From contig JAOUGT010000003.1 of assembly GCA_029865485.1 (NCBI GenBank), forward strand, positions 1 to 54,831: a DNA stretch of 54,831 nucleotides. The letters are read 5' to 3'. Positions 8,653-17,673 of the stretch are shown in pieces. How positions within the stretch are numbered: the first letter of the stretch is position 1; the number at the start of each line of letters is the position of its first letter. Under the pieces are notes generated by a model. It worked only from the letters and a program-made list of their open reading frames with translations. It did not search any database and had not been told where the DNA came from. This DNA is from Nitrospira sp. Lineage in GTDB: Bacteria > Nitrospirota > Nitrospiria > Nitrospirales > Nitrospiraceae. The position numbers and the translations under genes are program-made.

Positions 8653-10632
8653 TTAGGTCTTGATAATGCTCGGCGTCAAAAAGATGAGCAACTCTTGTTT
8701 GGACACCGTCTCAGACTTATTCTTAAATAACCAGCCCAACACCGGCATACGGGAGAGATACGGAACCCCCTGCACATTGTTCCCCTGCGTATCGACGAAG
8801 ACACCACCGATCACCATGGTCTCCCCATCCCTGACAATTACCTGCGTCGTCGCTTCTCGTCGGTCGATGCTTGGACCGGCCGGGTTACTCCTCGCGCCGA
8901 CGGCATTGCGAGTCGCTCGTACGCGCATGAGAATTCGCTTCGATTCTTCCTTCGGATCTCGTGAAGTGATTTGAGGGGTGACATTCAGCTCCAAGTTCGC
9001 ATCGACAAACGTTGTCTGAGTCCCCTGTAATGACGTCGTCTGGAAGGGAATTGATTCGCCCTGGGAAATCTTGGCTTCCCGCTTATCCAACGTGGTGATT
9101 TTGGGAGCCGCGATCACCTTGCTTAATCCCAACAATTCCCCGGCCGAGAGCCGCATGTCCAACGCAAAGTCTCCCCCAAGCTTTCCGAAGGTCCACCCAA
9201 CCGACGGAACAGCCGGCAATCCTCCCACTTGAGCCGGCAAGTTGACCAAGAAGCTTCGATCGATCGTGCTGCTCCCCGTTCCGGCAACTTGTCCAAATGG
9301 ACCATTAAGATTTGAGAGGGCGAAAAAATCCGTGGGTGTGCGATTCCCGGCCTGAAATCCCCACTGAATCCCCAGCCCACGAGCATAGACCGTATCAGCC
9401 TGAACGATACGCGCTTCAATCTGCACTTGCGGAACTTCCAGATCAAGCCCTTCGACAAGCTGTCGGATGATGCCAAGCTTAGTTTCCGTATCTCGCACAA
9501 TCAACGCGTTGCTTCCGGCATTAAACTGCATGAGACCACGCGGACTCAAGTTCTGACGCAGGGAGGTCATCAACTCTTGGGCTTGAAGGTTTCTGATATA
9601 GAAGACCCGATCAACTAATTCCTCTGCCTTGGTCTTCGAGTCCTTCGCTCGTGCCTCTTCATCTTGTTGCCGTGAAATGCTCGCCAACGAATCGACCCAC
9701 ACGATACTCCCTTGCCGAATCATGCCGAGTCCATTCATCTTTAAGAGCATTTCCAGCGCTTGGTCCCAGGGTACACTCACCAACTTCATGGTGACCTTCG
9801 ACTTGACCCCTTCCCCTACCACGATATTGAAGCCGCTAACCTCTGCAATCAATCGGAGGATATTGGTGATATCCGCTTGTTGAAAATCGAGGGAAATGCG
9901 ACGCCCCACATACCGTGGCTGCCCGACCACAAGATCATCGGTCCGCTCGTCCTTTTCAGAGGACACGGCCTCTCCCCCCATCTGCACCCGTTGTATCTTA
10001 AATGGAGTCTGCATAGGACTTACGAGACGCGCGGTCCGCTTCACTAAGCGATCCGCTGGCTCGTACGGACCCTTGCGGCTTTTCAGAACAACGGCCGACG
10101 GTCCCTTCTTCTCAACCTGTCCTGCAACCATGGCAGGGGCTCGCCGCTCGCTCGGCTTCAGAGTAATAACCACCTTGTTCTCATCACGAGTCAGCGAATA
10201 GATAGGACGTTCCGGCACATCGAATACCAATCGCACCTTGTCGGCATGATGTCCCACCCTGATTTTCTTGAGCAAGTAATGGTCGGCCTGCACCACGGAT
10301 CGTCGAAGGGTGGAGGACACGGCTGGGATATCAATAATAAGCCTGGACTCGTCCAGAAAGTTGGTCTCCGGAAACAATTGACCATCCCCAGCAATGACAA
10401 CTGTAACCAGATCCGACTCGGGGCGAACCTCAATCGAGGTCAGTTTCTGTGCCAGATACCGCAGCGAAGGACGGTCAGCCAGCGTCATATCATTTGGATT
10501 AGCCCCGTGAATCTCCTCTGCAAGAACAGGCATCTCCCCGGCCGCAATCCAGCCAGCAAACGCCAGCCCACAGGGTGCGAGAAAATAGTTCGCTGTCAGG
10601 ATGCTATTGATGCCAGAGCATAATGGTTTCAT
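8653..10632 (-). CDS. pilQ: Type IV pilus secretin PilQ
   Basis: Outer-membrane ring through which the type IV pilus extends. The 659-residue protein has an N-terminal hydrophobic export signal, an AMIN domain (about 60-150) that binds peptidoglycan, a secretin/TonB short N-terminal domain (about 245-310, ISLDFQQADITNILRLIAEV), an N1 domain (about 340-410) and a C-terminal secretin domain ending in PYLSRMPVLGWLFKNK and LLIFLTPSIIK. It is last in the pil operon; its ATG overlaps the pilP stop (ATGA), which suggests translational coupling. No frameshift is seen. Confidence 0.95.
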   Translation of the reverse strand: MKPLCSGINSILTANYFLAPCGLAFAGWIAAGEMPVLAEEIHGANPNDMTLADRPSLRYLAQKLTSIEVRPESDLVTVVIAGDGQLFPETNFLDESRLIIDIPAVSSTLRRSVVQADHYLLKKIRVGHHADKVRLVFDVPERPIYSLTRDENKVVITLKPSERRAPAMVAGQVEKKGPSAVVLKSRKGPYEPADRLVKRTARLVSPMQTPFKIQRVQMGGEAVSSEKDERTDDLVVGQPRYVGRRISLDFQQADITNILRLIAEVSGFNIVVGEGVKSKVTMKLVSVPWDQALEMLLKMNGLGMIRQGSIVWVDSLASISRQQDEEARAKDSKTKAEELVDRVFYIRNLQAQELMTSLRQNLSPRGLMQFNAGSNALIVRDTETKLGIIRQLVEGLDLEVPQVQIEARIVQADTVYARGLGIQWGFQAGNRTPTDFFALSNLNGPFGQVAGTGSSTIDRSFLVNLPAQVGGLPAVPSVGWTFGKLGGDFALDMRLSAGELLGLSKVIAAPKITTLDKREAKISQGESIPFQTTSLQGTQTTFVDANLELNVTPQITSRDPKEESKRILMRVRATRNAVGARSNPAGPSIDRREATTQVIVRDGETMVIGGVFVDTQGNNVQGVPYLSRMPVLGWLFKNKSETVSKQELLIFLTPSIIKT

Positions 10633-11258
10633 TCTGAGCCCTCTTTGGGATGTAGGAGCTTCACATGCTCCCGTTCCTGCTTCTTGCCATACACATCCGT
10701 AAATCGCTCCTGGACGATGATGCCGCGTTCGGTCACCGCGCTGACCACCCCATTGTTCTGACCGATCCGCGTACCCCGCCGAACGGTATACCCATATCCT
10801 TCAGGGGTCTGGACCATTGCTGTGTATCCGTAGGCCCCCCAAACAATCGCGATCAGATTCAGTTCTGTCAGCGTCACCCGTTGTAACGGCGGCAGCGTGC
10901 TATCCGTTTTCCCGACTTGAAGCTCCTGGATCACGGGAGCAAACGGATCACGGCGACCAGAAGGATCGTACCCCGCCCCAGCCATTCCCTCGGCTAGCGG
11001 CAATTCGGATGGGACCTGAACGACTCCAGTCGGTACTGCCGTTTCCATCGCGGGAACGGCTGGAGGCGGAACCTCAGAGACGGAGGGCACCTTGATAGAG
11101 TCATGTCTCATCGGCGCTATTTGCCCGGGAATGGGAGAGGGTTCGGCTTGGGTAGAGTCACTCCCCAGCAGTACACCCCACCAACAGACAGCACAGGCGG
11201 TCAACTGTGCATATCGCCACGCTCTCCTCTGACCTCGCTCAACCCCTAAGCAATACAT
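10629..11258 (-). CDS. pilP: Type IV pilus assembly protein PilP
   Basis: Periplasmic protein that links the PilN-PilO inner-membrane platform to PilQ. It has a hydrophobic N-terminus, a Pro-rich linker (about 40-90) and the conserved PilP beta-domain (GRRDPFAPV through GYTVRRGTRIGQNNG). PilP is usually a lipoprotein; an LTAC sequence occurs near residue 19 but is not preceded by a proper hydrophobic stretch, so lipidation is uncertain. The start has AGAGGAT upstream. It lies 14 bases after pilO and overlaps pilQ by four bases. Confidence 0.9.
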   Translation of the reverse strand: MYCLGVERGQRRAWRYAQLTACAVCWWGVLLGSDSTQAEPSPIPGQIAPMRHDSIKVPSVSEVPPPAVPAMETAVPTGVVQVPSELPLAEGMAGAGYDPSGRRDPFAPVIQELQVGKTDSTLPPLQRVTLTELNLIAIVWGAYGYTAMVQTPEGYGYTVRRGTRIGQNNGVVSAVTERGIIVQERFTDVYGKKQEREHVKLLHPKEGSE

Positions 11259-11272
11259 CAGTTCAGCATCCT

Positions 11273-11917
11273 CTATTTGCCAGCGTGCGCCACCTTTGAA
11301 ACCTGTACCGATTTTGCTGTTCCTGGACCTGGTTTCTCCTGTGGAGCGGCGTAGGCAATGAGGTCGAATGTTGTTTGAGAAACAATTCGTCCCTGCTCCA
11401 TTTTTGGAGACCCCATCTTGAGCCCCGACACCGTGATAATCCTGGGCAGTCGATTAATGCGATCAAAGAACAACCCAGCGGTGTGATACACCCCCGACAC
11501 TTCCACACTGACGGGCATTTTGACAAATAACTTCGACGGATCTTCAACTTGCGCCCCAGGACGCCATAACTTGATGTCTAGTCCAAGTCGCACCCCGAGA
11601 TCAGAAACCTGCTTAAGCAACATAATGGCTTCTTCTTCAGGGGGAAGGCGTTCTTTCTTCTTGGCTAATTCAATCTCCAACTGCTTGCTTGCCGCGACTA
11701 ACTCATCGAGATGTTTCACCTTGATCGTCAAGGTTTGGATCTCGCTCTCCAGTTTCGTATTCTCCGCCTCGAGGGCCGCGATACTTTCCGACTTGGGTTC
11801 CGCGATGTAGAAATAGAACCCGGCAATCATGCCGCCGACCACGAGGAGCAAGAGGGCCACCTTTTGAGAGGCAGGAACACTGCGGAGTGCGTCAAGGTTA
11901 AGTTGAGGTAACGCCAT
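11273..11917 (-). CDS. pilO: Type IV pilus assembly protein PilO
   Basis: Bitopic inner-membrane protein that pairs with PilN in the pilus alignment complex. One membrane segment (about residues 20-38, VALLLLVVGGMIAGFYFYIA) is followed by a coiled coil (about 42-95, rich in Glu, Lys and Leu) and a ferredoxin-like periplasmic domain containing FFDRINRLPRIITVSGL. Length 214 is normal. The gene starts two bases after the pilN stop, with AAAGGGG overlapping the end of pilN. Confidence 0.92.
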   Translation of the reverse strand: MALPQLNLDALRSVPASQKVALLLLVVGGMIAGFYFYIAEPKSESIAALEAENTKLESEIQTLTIKVKHLDELVAASKQLEIELAKKKERLPPEEEAIMLLKQVSDLGVRLGLDIKLWRPGAQVEDPSKLFVKMPVSVEVSGVYHTAGLFFDRINRLPRIITVSGLKMGSPKMEQGRIVSQTTFDLIAYAAPQEKPGPGTAKSVQVSKVAHAGK

Positions 11918-11919
11918 AC

Positions 11920-12474
11920 TTACCCCTTTAAGCGAAACGCCAACCGAAATTGATAGAGGTTGATCTTATTCTCCACCGCGGCCTTACTTTCCTGCAGGTT
12001 GATGCTGGTAAAATAATCCGTTCGGCGCAAGTTGTTCACAAATTCGACGACGTCGTCGTTGGTTAAGGCCTTCCCCTCCAATTCGACCGTTTCTGACGCG
12101 ACACCCAACTTGGTCAACCATACCTTGAGCGGCTCGAGGCTTTGGCTGACATGGTCGAGCACCTTCACGGGTCCCATTCTTGACTGTTCAAGTTGATCAA
12201 TGATCCGATTCTTGTCCTCAAGAAGCTTCTTCTTCTGTTCAAAGTCCTGAACTTGCTTGACCTGTTCTTTCAGCTGGGCAACCTGTTTCTCCTTTGTCTG
12301 CTTCTCCTCTTGTTTCGCCTCCAGCTCACCGTCCAACGCGGCGGAATACCACCAACAACCGGCCAACGTCACCACCACTATCCCTACGCCAAGAAGCGCT
12401 TGGGCTCGAACATCATACTGGGGCTTTGCTTGTCGCCCTTTCGGTCCGCCTGGAAGAAGGTTAATCCGTATCAT
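11920..12474 (-). CDS. pilN: Type IV pilus assembly protein PilN
   Basis: MIRINLLPGG at the start is the classic PilN cytoplasmic tail that docks in PilM. A membrane segment follows (about 27-47), then a long Lys/Glu/Gln coiled coil (about 50-92) and a compact periplasmic domain. It forms the inner-membrane platform with PilO. Its ATG overlaps the pilM stop (ATGA), so the two are probably translated in a coupled way, fitting their direct contact. Confidence 0.93.
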   Translation of the reverse strand: MIRINLLPGGPKGRQAKPQYDVRAQALLGVGIVVVTLAGCWWYSAALDGELEAKQEEKQTKEKQVAQLKEQVKQVQDFEQKKKLLEDKNRIIDQLEQSRMGPVKVLDHVSQSLEPLKVWLTKLGVASETVELEGKALTNDDVVEFVNNLRRTDYFTSINLQESKAAVENKINLYQFRLAFRLKG

Positions 12475-13577
12475 CGATCACCCACCGCGCGTAACGCCAA
12501 CCCAACACTAACGGCTGCGGATGGCGCAATCTCCGCAAGGAGATCGGGATCTATTTCACACCCCGTAGTATCAATCTCCGCGAAGGGATCAGCCATTTCT
12601 ACAGGCACTTGCATCCGATCGCTCAGCTGCTGGATCAGTCCTTTTGCTTTTGCGACACCACCACAGACCAGCACACGATTCAGATCGGCATTGGCGCCAG
12701 AAGTTTTGAAGTAATCCACGGTTCTGGCTATCTCGGACGCCACTTCCGCATTCACACTATCCAGGACATTACCGACCGACATCCCAGTGGATTCGCCCCC
12801 GCCATCTTTTTTCTTGCTTTCCTCCGCCTCTTCGAACGATAGCCCCATCTCGCGCTGAATCGCTTCGGTATATCGATTCCCACCCAGCGGAATATCTCGA
12901 GTAAATAAAGAAAACCCCGCTCGTACAATATTCACATTCATCACACTGGCGCCAAGATTGACCAAGGCGGTCGTTTCTTCCTGGGCCAGGGGATAGTTGA
13001 TTCCATGCATATTCTCGATCGCAAACGCATCGACATCCATGACCATCGGGATAAGCCCGGCGGTCTTCACAAGCTCGGTCAACTCAATGATTTTGTCCTT
13101 TTTTGCCGCGACAAGGATGACCGCCATGTCTCCCTGGCCATCGCTGGATGGGTCCGGAGGCAAGACATGAAAATCGATATTGACCTCGTTGATATCGAAG
13201 GGGATATACTGCTCCGCAGCCAATTTTACTTGCCCCTCAAGCTCTTCATCGGGCATTGGCGGGAGGGTGATTTTTTTCACGATGACAGCATGACCTGAAA
13301 TAGAAATGGCCACGTACTTGTTCTTGACGTTCGTTTCTTCGAATAATTCCTGAATAGCCGAGACGACACGTCCCTCATCCATCACCGTTCCATCAACGAT
13401 CACTTCCGGCTCAAGTGGCTTCACGCCGAACTTCTGAAGAAAATATCGTCCCTTACTTTCCTTAAGTTGCGCGATCTTGATCGCGCTTGACCCAATATCC
13501 AGCCCGACCAGCTGCCGACGGGGAGTCAGCATCGAGATAATGTCTGTTTCAACGAGCTTTTTGAGTGAACTCAACAT
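12471..13577 (-). CDS. pilM: Type IV pilus assembly ATPase-like PilM
   Basis: Cytoplasmic actin-like protein that binds the PilN tail and ATP. The phosphate-1 motif VGLDIGSSAIKIAQL is at about 23-37 and the adenosine region RVLVCGGVAKAKGL near 310. Length 368 is typical. The start has TCAGGTGA nine bases upstream, and only 14 bases separate it from the MerR-like gene, so both are likely on one message. The operon has no pilB, pilT or pilC; these must be elsewhere. Confidence 0.93.
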   Translation of the reverse strand: MLSSLKKLVETDIISMLTPRRQLVGLDIGSSAIKIAQLKESKGRYFLQKFGVKPLEPEVIVDGTVMDEGRVVSAIQELFEETNVKNKYVAISISGHAVIVKKITLPPMPDEELEGQVKLAAEQYIPFDINEVNIDFHVLPPDPSSDGQGDMAVILVAAKKDKIIELTELVKTAGLIPMVMDVDAFAIENMHGINYPLAQEETTALVNLGASVMNVNIVRAGFSLFTRDIPLGGNRYTEAIQREMGLSFEEAEESKKKDGGGESTGMSVGNVLDSVNAEVASEIARTVDYFKTSGANADLNRVLVCGGVAKAKGLIQQLSDRMQVPVEMADPFAEIDTTGCEIDPDLLAEIAPSAAVSVGLALRAVGDR

Positions 13578-13591
13578 GCGTCACCTGAACT

Positions 13592-13822
13592 CTACACGAC
13601 ACGTTTCCTCGCACAAATGACTTTCTCGATTTCATCCACATTCTTTCGTGTATAGAGCCGCCAATTTCTCCAGTCGCGTGTCGGTCGTGCAATAACCCCT
13701 TCTCGTTCCCACCGGAAAAGCGTGGCTTTAGAAATGTCGAACAGCTTGCACACCTGAATGGCCTTGATTCCTTGATCTTCCTTATTATCAGTATGCCTTT
13801 TCACTTCCGTATTTACACCCAT
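13592..13822 (-). CDS. MerR-like helix-turn-helix regulator, 76 aa
   Basis: A 76-residue protein made almost only of a winged helix-turn-helix of the MerR/excisionase kind (QVCKLFDISKATLFRWEREGV, then WRLYTRKNVDEIEKVI). It lacks the dimerisation helix and effector domain of full MerR proteins, so it resembles BldC-type short regulators. The start at 13822 follows AAGGGAAG; the longer track start would lie upstream of the promoter. It is the first gene before pilM, 14 bases apart, and sits directly behind a strong promoter. A role in control of the pilus operon or itself is inferred from position only. Confidence 0.8.
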   Translation of the reverse strand: MGVNTEVKRHTDNKEDQGIKAIQVCKLFDISKATLFRWEREGVIARPTRDWRNWRLYTRKNVDEIEKVICARKRVV

Positions 13823-13850
13823 ACAACTTCCCTTACTACTCACAAGGGCA

Positions 13851-13878
13851 AGTATAGTCAATATGCTCGCCCTGTCAA
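13851..13878 (-). promoter_or_regulatory. Sigma-70 promoter of the pilus operon
   Basis: TTGACA, a 16-base spacer and TATACT, a near-consensus promoter reading towards the MerR-like gene and pilM. AGGGCAAG (13845-13852) and CTCGCCCT form an imperfect inverted repeat flanking and overlapping the -10 and spacer, a natural place for an operator. About 25 bases separate the -10 from the start codon. Confidence 0.8.
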
Positions 13879-13938
13879 GAAAACAGCTGGAAGTCACGTA
13901 CGAGGCAGGAGGCGGACCGGTATAAGCCTGCAAAGAAT

Positions 13939-14805
13939 CTAGGATTTATCGAGATCTCTATGCTTGAGACCCACTTGGAGGCCCAGCGCAGCTAGTCGCT
14001 CACAGAGATGTCCGGCAATCACCACCGAGCGGTGCCGCCCACCGGTACATCCGATCGCGATGGTGAGATAGCTACGCCGCTCACGCTGGTACAGTGGTAG
14101 GAGAAACTTGAGAAGTCCTTCGATATGATCAATCAATGCGCGCGCTTCGGAGTCCGCCAGCACGAATTTACGAACCGGCTCATCTTTACCAGACAGTGGC
14201 TTGAGATCTGGCACAAAGAAGGGGTTTTTCAGAAAGCGCACATCGAACAACAGGTCAATATCGTGCGGGACCCCGAATTTATACCCGAATGTCAGAAGTG
14301 AGATAGTCAGGCGCCGATCTGAGGAGTCCTGAAGAAACTCCTTTCCAAGCAGGTCGCCGAGCTCATGCACTGTGAGATCCGATGTGTCGATGATCCGATC
14401 CGCCTGTCGCCGCAACTCATCGATGCGCTCCTTCTCAAATCGAATCCCCTCCCCAACGGGTCGATCTGGCAAGAGGGGATGAGGCCGCCGAGATTCAGAA
14501 AAGCGCCTGATGAGCACCTCCTCCCTGGCCTCAAGGAAGAGCACTTTCACCGCATGACCAAGAGCTTTGACTCGCTCAAGGATTCCCACAAAATCTGCAA
14601 AAAACCCTCGCTCTCGCACATCCACACCAAGAGCAACGTTCGCAATCTCACTATGTTGCTGGTGACACAGATCGACAAAGGTCGGGAGGAGGGCAGGAGG
14701 AAGGTTATCAATGCAGAAATACCCGGCATCCTCGAACGCTTTCAATGCATAGGACTTCCCGGATCCCGACAGCCCACTGATGATGACTAGATTGAGTCGC
14801 GCCAT
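13939..14805 (-). CDS. rapZ: RNase adapter / nucleotide-binding protein RapZ
   Basis: Family YvcJ/RapZ. In E. coli RapZ binds the sRNA GlmZ and guides RNase E, controlling glucosamine-6-phosphate synthesis; in other phyla the RNA target is unknown. The N-terminal kinase-like domain has the P-loop GLSGSGKS at 11-18, and the C-terminal domain carries the family signature IGCTGGRHRSV near residue 250. Start 14805 (MARLNLVIISG) is chosen over the track start because it matches family length (288 aa). It is the last gene of the lpt-rpoN cluster, as in proteobacteria, but no ptsN lies between hpf and rapZ. Confidence 0.93.
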   Translation of the reverse strand: MARLNLVIISGLSGSGKSYALKAFEDAGYFCIDNLPPALLPTFVDLCHQQHSEIANVALGVDVRERGFFADFVGILERVKALGHAVKVLFLEAREEVLIRRFSESRRPHPLLPDRPVGEGIRFEKERIDELRRQADRIIDTSDLTVHELGDLLGKEFLQDSSDRRLTISLLTFGYKFGVPHDIDLLFDVRFLKNPFFVPDLKPLSGKDEPVRKFVLADSEARALIDHIEGLLKFLLPLYQRERRSYLTIAIGCTGGRHRSVVIAGHLCERLAALGLQVGLKHRDLDKS

Positions 14806-14997
14806 GAGGCTCCGCTCGTCTTGATGGGTCCCCTGATTATCGGATCGCAATCCACGAACGACGACAGCTCAGATCGTAGTGTTTGTAGAAAGGCCGCGCC
14901 CAACTAGTCCGTCTCTACAAATCGATTGAACCAACCTGTCGATCCGATATGTGACAGAATCCGATCTCCCTACCGAACCCCTCACATGGAGCCCACC
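14806..14997. other. hpf-rapZ intergenic region with an inverted repeat
   Basis: This 192-base gap holds no ORF I can support. TTTGTAGA (14882-14889) and TCTACAAA (14914-14921) form a perfect 8-bp inverted repeat with a 24-base loop. In proteobacteria ptsN and related genes often occupy this position; here they are absent. The hairpin could process or partly end the transcript. Confidence 0.4.
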
Positions 14998-15321
14998 TCA
15001 ACTAACAACGGTTCGCCGCTTTGGTTTTTCAGGCTTATGATTCACGAGACGTTCCTTCAATTTACGAAACTGAGCGTCCACACGATCCACGAGGGCATCA
15101 ATCGTGGCGTACATCTCTGTCGTTGCGATCTTCGCCTGCACTTGCTTACCGTTTACAACACCGGTTACTTCCGCCTTGTGCTGAAGCTTTTCAACTCCCA
15201 ATATGACCTGTAATGACCCGACCTTTAACTCATAGCGATCGAGCCGAGCAAATCGAGTTTCCACATAACTTCTCAGCGCTGGCGTCACGTCCATGTGGCG
15301 GCCTGTGATTTTTAATGTCAT
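14998..15321 (-). CDS. hpf: Short ribosome hibernation promoting factor
   Basis: S30AE-family protein of 107 residues that binds the 30S decoding centre in stationary phase and favours inactive 100S ribosomes. MTLKITGRHMDVTPALRSYV at the start and ATTEMYATIDALVDRVDAQ are family hallmarks. The protein stops after a basic tail, so it is the short type without the dimerisation domain of long HPF. The ATG at 15321 follows TGGAGG; the track start five codons earlier is a TTG inside that site. It follows rpoN by 45 bases, a conserved pairing. Confidence 0.94.
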   Translation of the reverse strand: MTLKITGRHMDVTPALRSYVETRFARLDRYELKVGSLQVILGVEKLQHKAEVTGVVNGKQVQAKIATTEMYATIDALVDRVDAQFRKLKERLVNHKPEKPKRRTVVS

Positions 15322-15366
15322 GCCTACCTCCAATTTTTATTCCAGCCTGATGCCATGCCCCTCTTA

Positions 15367-16872
15367 TCAAAAAAACTGTTTCCGCTGGCTTGCTGAGGCG
15401 ATATTCAACTCCGCCCGATATTTGGCAACCGTCCTCCTCGCAATGCGCACACCTTGCCCAAAGAGCCTGGCCGCAATTTCCTCATCTTTCAATGGCCGCT
15501 TGGCATCCTCCTCAGCCACCATGGTCTTGATCATATCTCGAACCGACACCGAAGAATGCATACCAGAGGGTTCGTCCGCCCGCTGGAGTCCGGCATTGAA
15601 GAAAAACTTCAGCTCCAACATACCTTGTGGACAGTACATGTATTTATTGGCGGTCACTCGACTGATCGTAGACTCATGCATCCCGATATCTTCAGCCACC
15701 TGTTTCAAGACTAACGGCTTGAGGTACTGCACTCCATGCTCAAAAAACTCCTCTTGAAACTTGACGATGCTTGAGACGACCTTAACAATGGTTCTATTGC
15801 GTTGTTCGATGCTTCGAATCACCCATTGAGCGGCCCTCATTTTTTCGTCCATGTACGCCTTCGTCTCAGGCGTACCGCTCTGTCCAGACGAAATGAGCTG
15901 CTTGTAATACGGGCTGATTCTCATGCGTGGCAGTCCGTCATCATTTAACAGCACAACCCACTCCCCTTCATTCTTGACGACAAACACATCCGGCACGATG
16001 ACGTAGTTCTGCGTATTGATGAATGGTCGCCCAGGTTTTGGCTCAAGCTCTCCAATTATCTTGGTGGCATGAAAGACATCCTCGACCGTGACGTTCAGCG
16101 CCCTGGCGATTTTGGCATATTGCCTTTTTTCCAAATCCTTCAAGTGATGAAGCACAATGCCTTCAATCACTGAGGTCTTGAGCGCCCCGGGAGGTGCGCC
16201 AAGTGATCCGAAGGGGTTACGACCCAAATGTCGCAATTGCAAGAGAAGACACTCTGGAAGATCTCTGGCAGCAACCCCTGTAGGGTCGAAGGTTTGAATG
16301 TCCTTTAGGACAGACTCCACCTCCGACTCGGCAAAGTCTGTTCCAGCAATCACCTCAGCCAAAGAAATGCGCAGATACCCGTCGTCATCCAGATTTCCAA
16401 TAATCAGACGGCCGACCGTTTTCTCTCGGTCGGTGAGTGTCGACAGCGATAACTGCCAGAGCAGATGTTCCTCCAGAGAAGTGGGCTTGGCCACAGTCTG
16501 CTCGTAGGAGGGCAGGTCGTCCTGGGAAGAAGCATGTTCGGAATCCCCACCCCGTCGATCTCTGCCAAAGTACTCTTCCCAACCTGATGCGGAAAACTCT
16601 TCCGGCGATCCTCGCTCTTCCCGTGATTCATCTTGAACGCTCTGTTCTGGTCCGGCCCCTGCATCGACTTCTTCGGCTTTCCCCTCACTGGCCGATGCCT
16701 CAGCCTCTTCCACGTCGGATTGGACCTCATCAAGCAGCGGGTTCTCCAGGAGATGCTGGGTCAAGCTTTGTTGCAACTCAAGGCGCGACAGCTGCAATAG
16801 CTTAATCGCCTGCTGCAGCTGCGGCGTCATGATTAATTTTTGGCTGAGCTTCAGATCTAGACGCAGTTTCAT
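15367..16872 (-). CDS. rpoN: RNA polymerase sigma-54 factor
   Basis: Directs RNA polymerase to -24/-12 promoters that need an AAA+ activator. The 501-residue protein has the Gln/Leu-rich region I (LKLSQKLIMTPQLQQAIKLLQ), an acidic linker (about 50-120), the core-binding domain, a helix-turn-helix region near 395-430 (ESTISRVTANKYM) and the RpoN box ARRTVAKYR at 478-486. All regions are intact. It sits between lptB and hpf as in many proteobacteria. Its targets are not shown in this window. Confidence 0.97.
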   Translation of the reverse strand: MKLRLDLKLSQKLIMTPQLQQAIKLLQLSRLELQQSLTQHLLENPLLDEVQSDVEEAEASASEGKAEEVDAGAGPEQSVQDESREERGSPEEFSASGWEEYFGRDRRGGDSEHASSQDDLPSYEQTVAKPTSLEEHLLWQLSLSTLTDREKTVGRLIIGNLDDDGYLRISLAEVIAGTDFAESEVESVLKDIQTFDPTGVAARDLPECLLLQLRHLGRNPFGSLGAPPGALKTSVIEGIVLHHLKDLEKRQYAKIARALNVTVEDVFHATKIIGELEPKPGRPFINTQNYVIVPDVFVVKNEGEWVVLLNDDGLPRMRISPYYKQLISSGQSGTPETKAYMDEKMRAAQWVIRSIEQRNRTIVKVVSSIVKFQEEFFEHGVQYLKPLVLKQVAEDIGMHESTISRVTANKYMYCPQGMLELKFFFNAGLQRADEPSGMHSSVSVRDMIKTMVAEEDAKRPLKDEEIAARLFGQGVRIARRTVAKYRAELNIASASQRKQFF

Positions 16873-16890
16873 GGGCGACCGTTTACTTTC

Positions 16891-17673
16891 CTACATTCTA
16901 AACTGTTCTCCGAGATACACCGCTCTGGCCGTTTCGCTCTGCACAATCACGGCAGGAGGTCCTGATTCTAAAATGAGTCCTTCATTGATGATATAGGCTC
17001 GATCAACAATGGAGAGCGTTTCCTGGACATTATGATCAGTAATCAATATCCCAATCCCTTTTCCCTTGAGCCGCGTGATGATCTGTTGAATATCCGCCAC
17101 CGCGATCGGGTCGATGCCAGCAAACGGTTCATCCAACAACATAAAGGATGGCGTGGCCGCCAACGCACGCGTAATCTCCAGTCGCCTCCGCTCACCTCCC
17201 GAAAGAGCATAGGCCATGCTTTTTCGGATGTGTCCAAGATCCAATTCTTTCAGCAGCGCATCAACCCGCTCAGTCCGATCATGACGAGCATATCCCAGCA
17301 TTTCTAGAATGGCCAGCACATTATCTTCCACCGAGAGGCGACGAAATACGGACGACTCCTGCGGCAAATATCCCATCCCCTTGCGCGCTCGCTTGTACAT
17401 CGGAAGATTCGTCACGGACTCACCTTTGAAGGTGATCTCGCCTTCATCCGGCTGACATAATCCGACCATCATGTCGAAGATCGTCGTCTTCCCAGCTCCA
17501 TTCGGACCAAGAAGGCCCACGACTTCACCGGCAAAGACTTCGATGGCCACACCTTTGACGACCTTTCGGCCACGAAAACTTTTCACCAACCCGGTCGCCC
17601 GCAGGGAGACATCACCCGGTCGCGGTGCACGCCCCGCCAGCATTCTCGGTTCTTCCTCAATACGTGAAGTCAT
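16891..17673 (-). CDS. lptB: LPS export ABC transporter ATPase LptB
   Basis: Powers extraction of lipopolysaccharide from the inner membrane with LptF and LptG. Walker A GPNGAGKT is at 56-63, signature LSGGERRRLEI and Walker B FMLLDEPFAGIDP follow, and the H-loop histidine is in LITDHNVQETL. The 260-residue protein has about 20 more N-terminal residues than usual; a later start is possible, but the ATG overlapping the lptA stop (ATGA) supports the one given. The gene order lptC-lptA-lptB-rpoN is the classic one; lptF/G are not in the window. Confidence 0.96.
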   Translation of the reverse strand: MTSRIEEEPRMLAGRAPRPGDVSLRATGLVKSFRGRKVVKGVAIEVFAGEVVGLLGPNGAGKTTIFDMMVGLCQPDEGEITFKGESVTNLPMYKRARKGMGYLPQESSVFRRLSVEDNVLAILEMLGYARHDRTERVDALLKELDLGHIRKSMAYALSGGERRRLEITRALAATPSFMLLDEPFAGIDPIAVADIQQIITRLKGKGIGILITDHNVQETLSIVDRAYIINEGLILESGPPAVIVQSETARAVYLGEQFRM

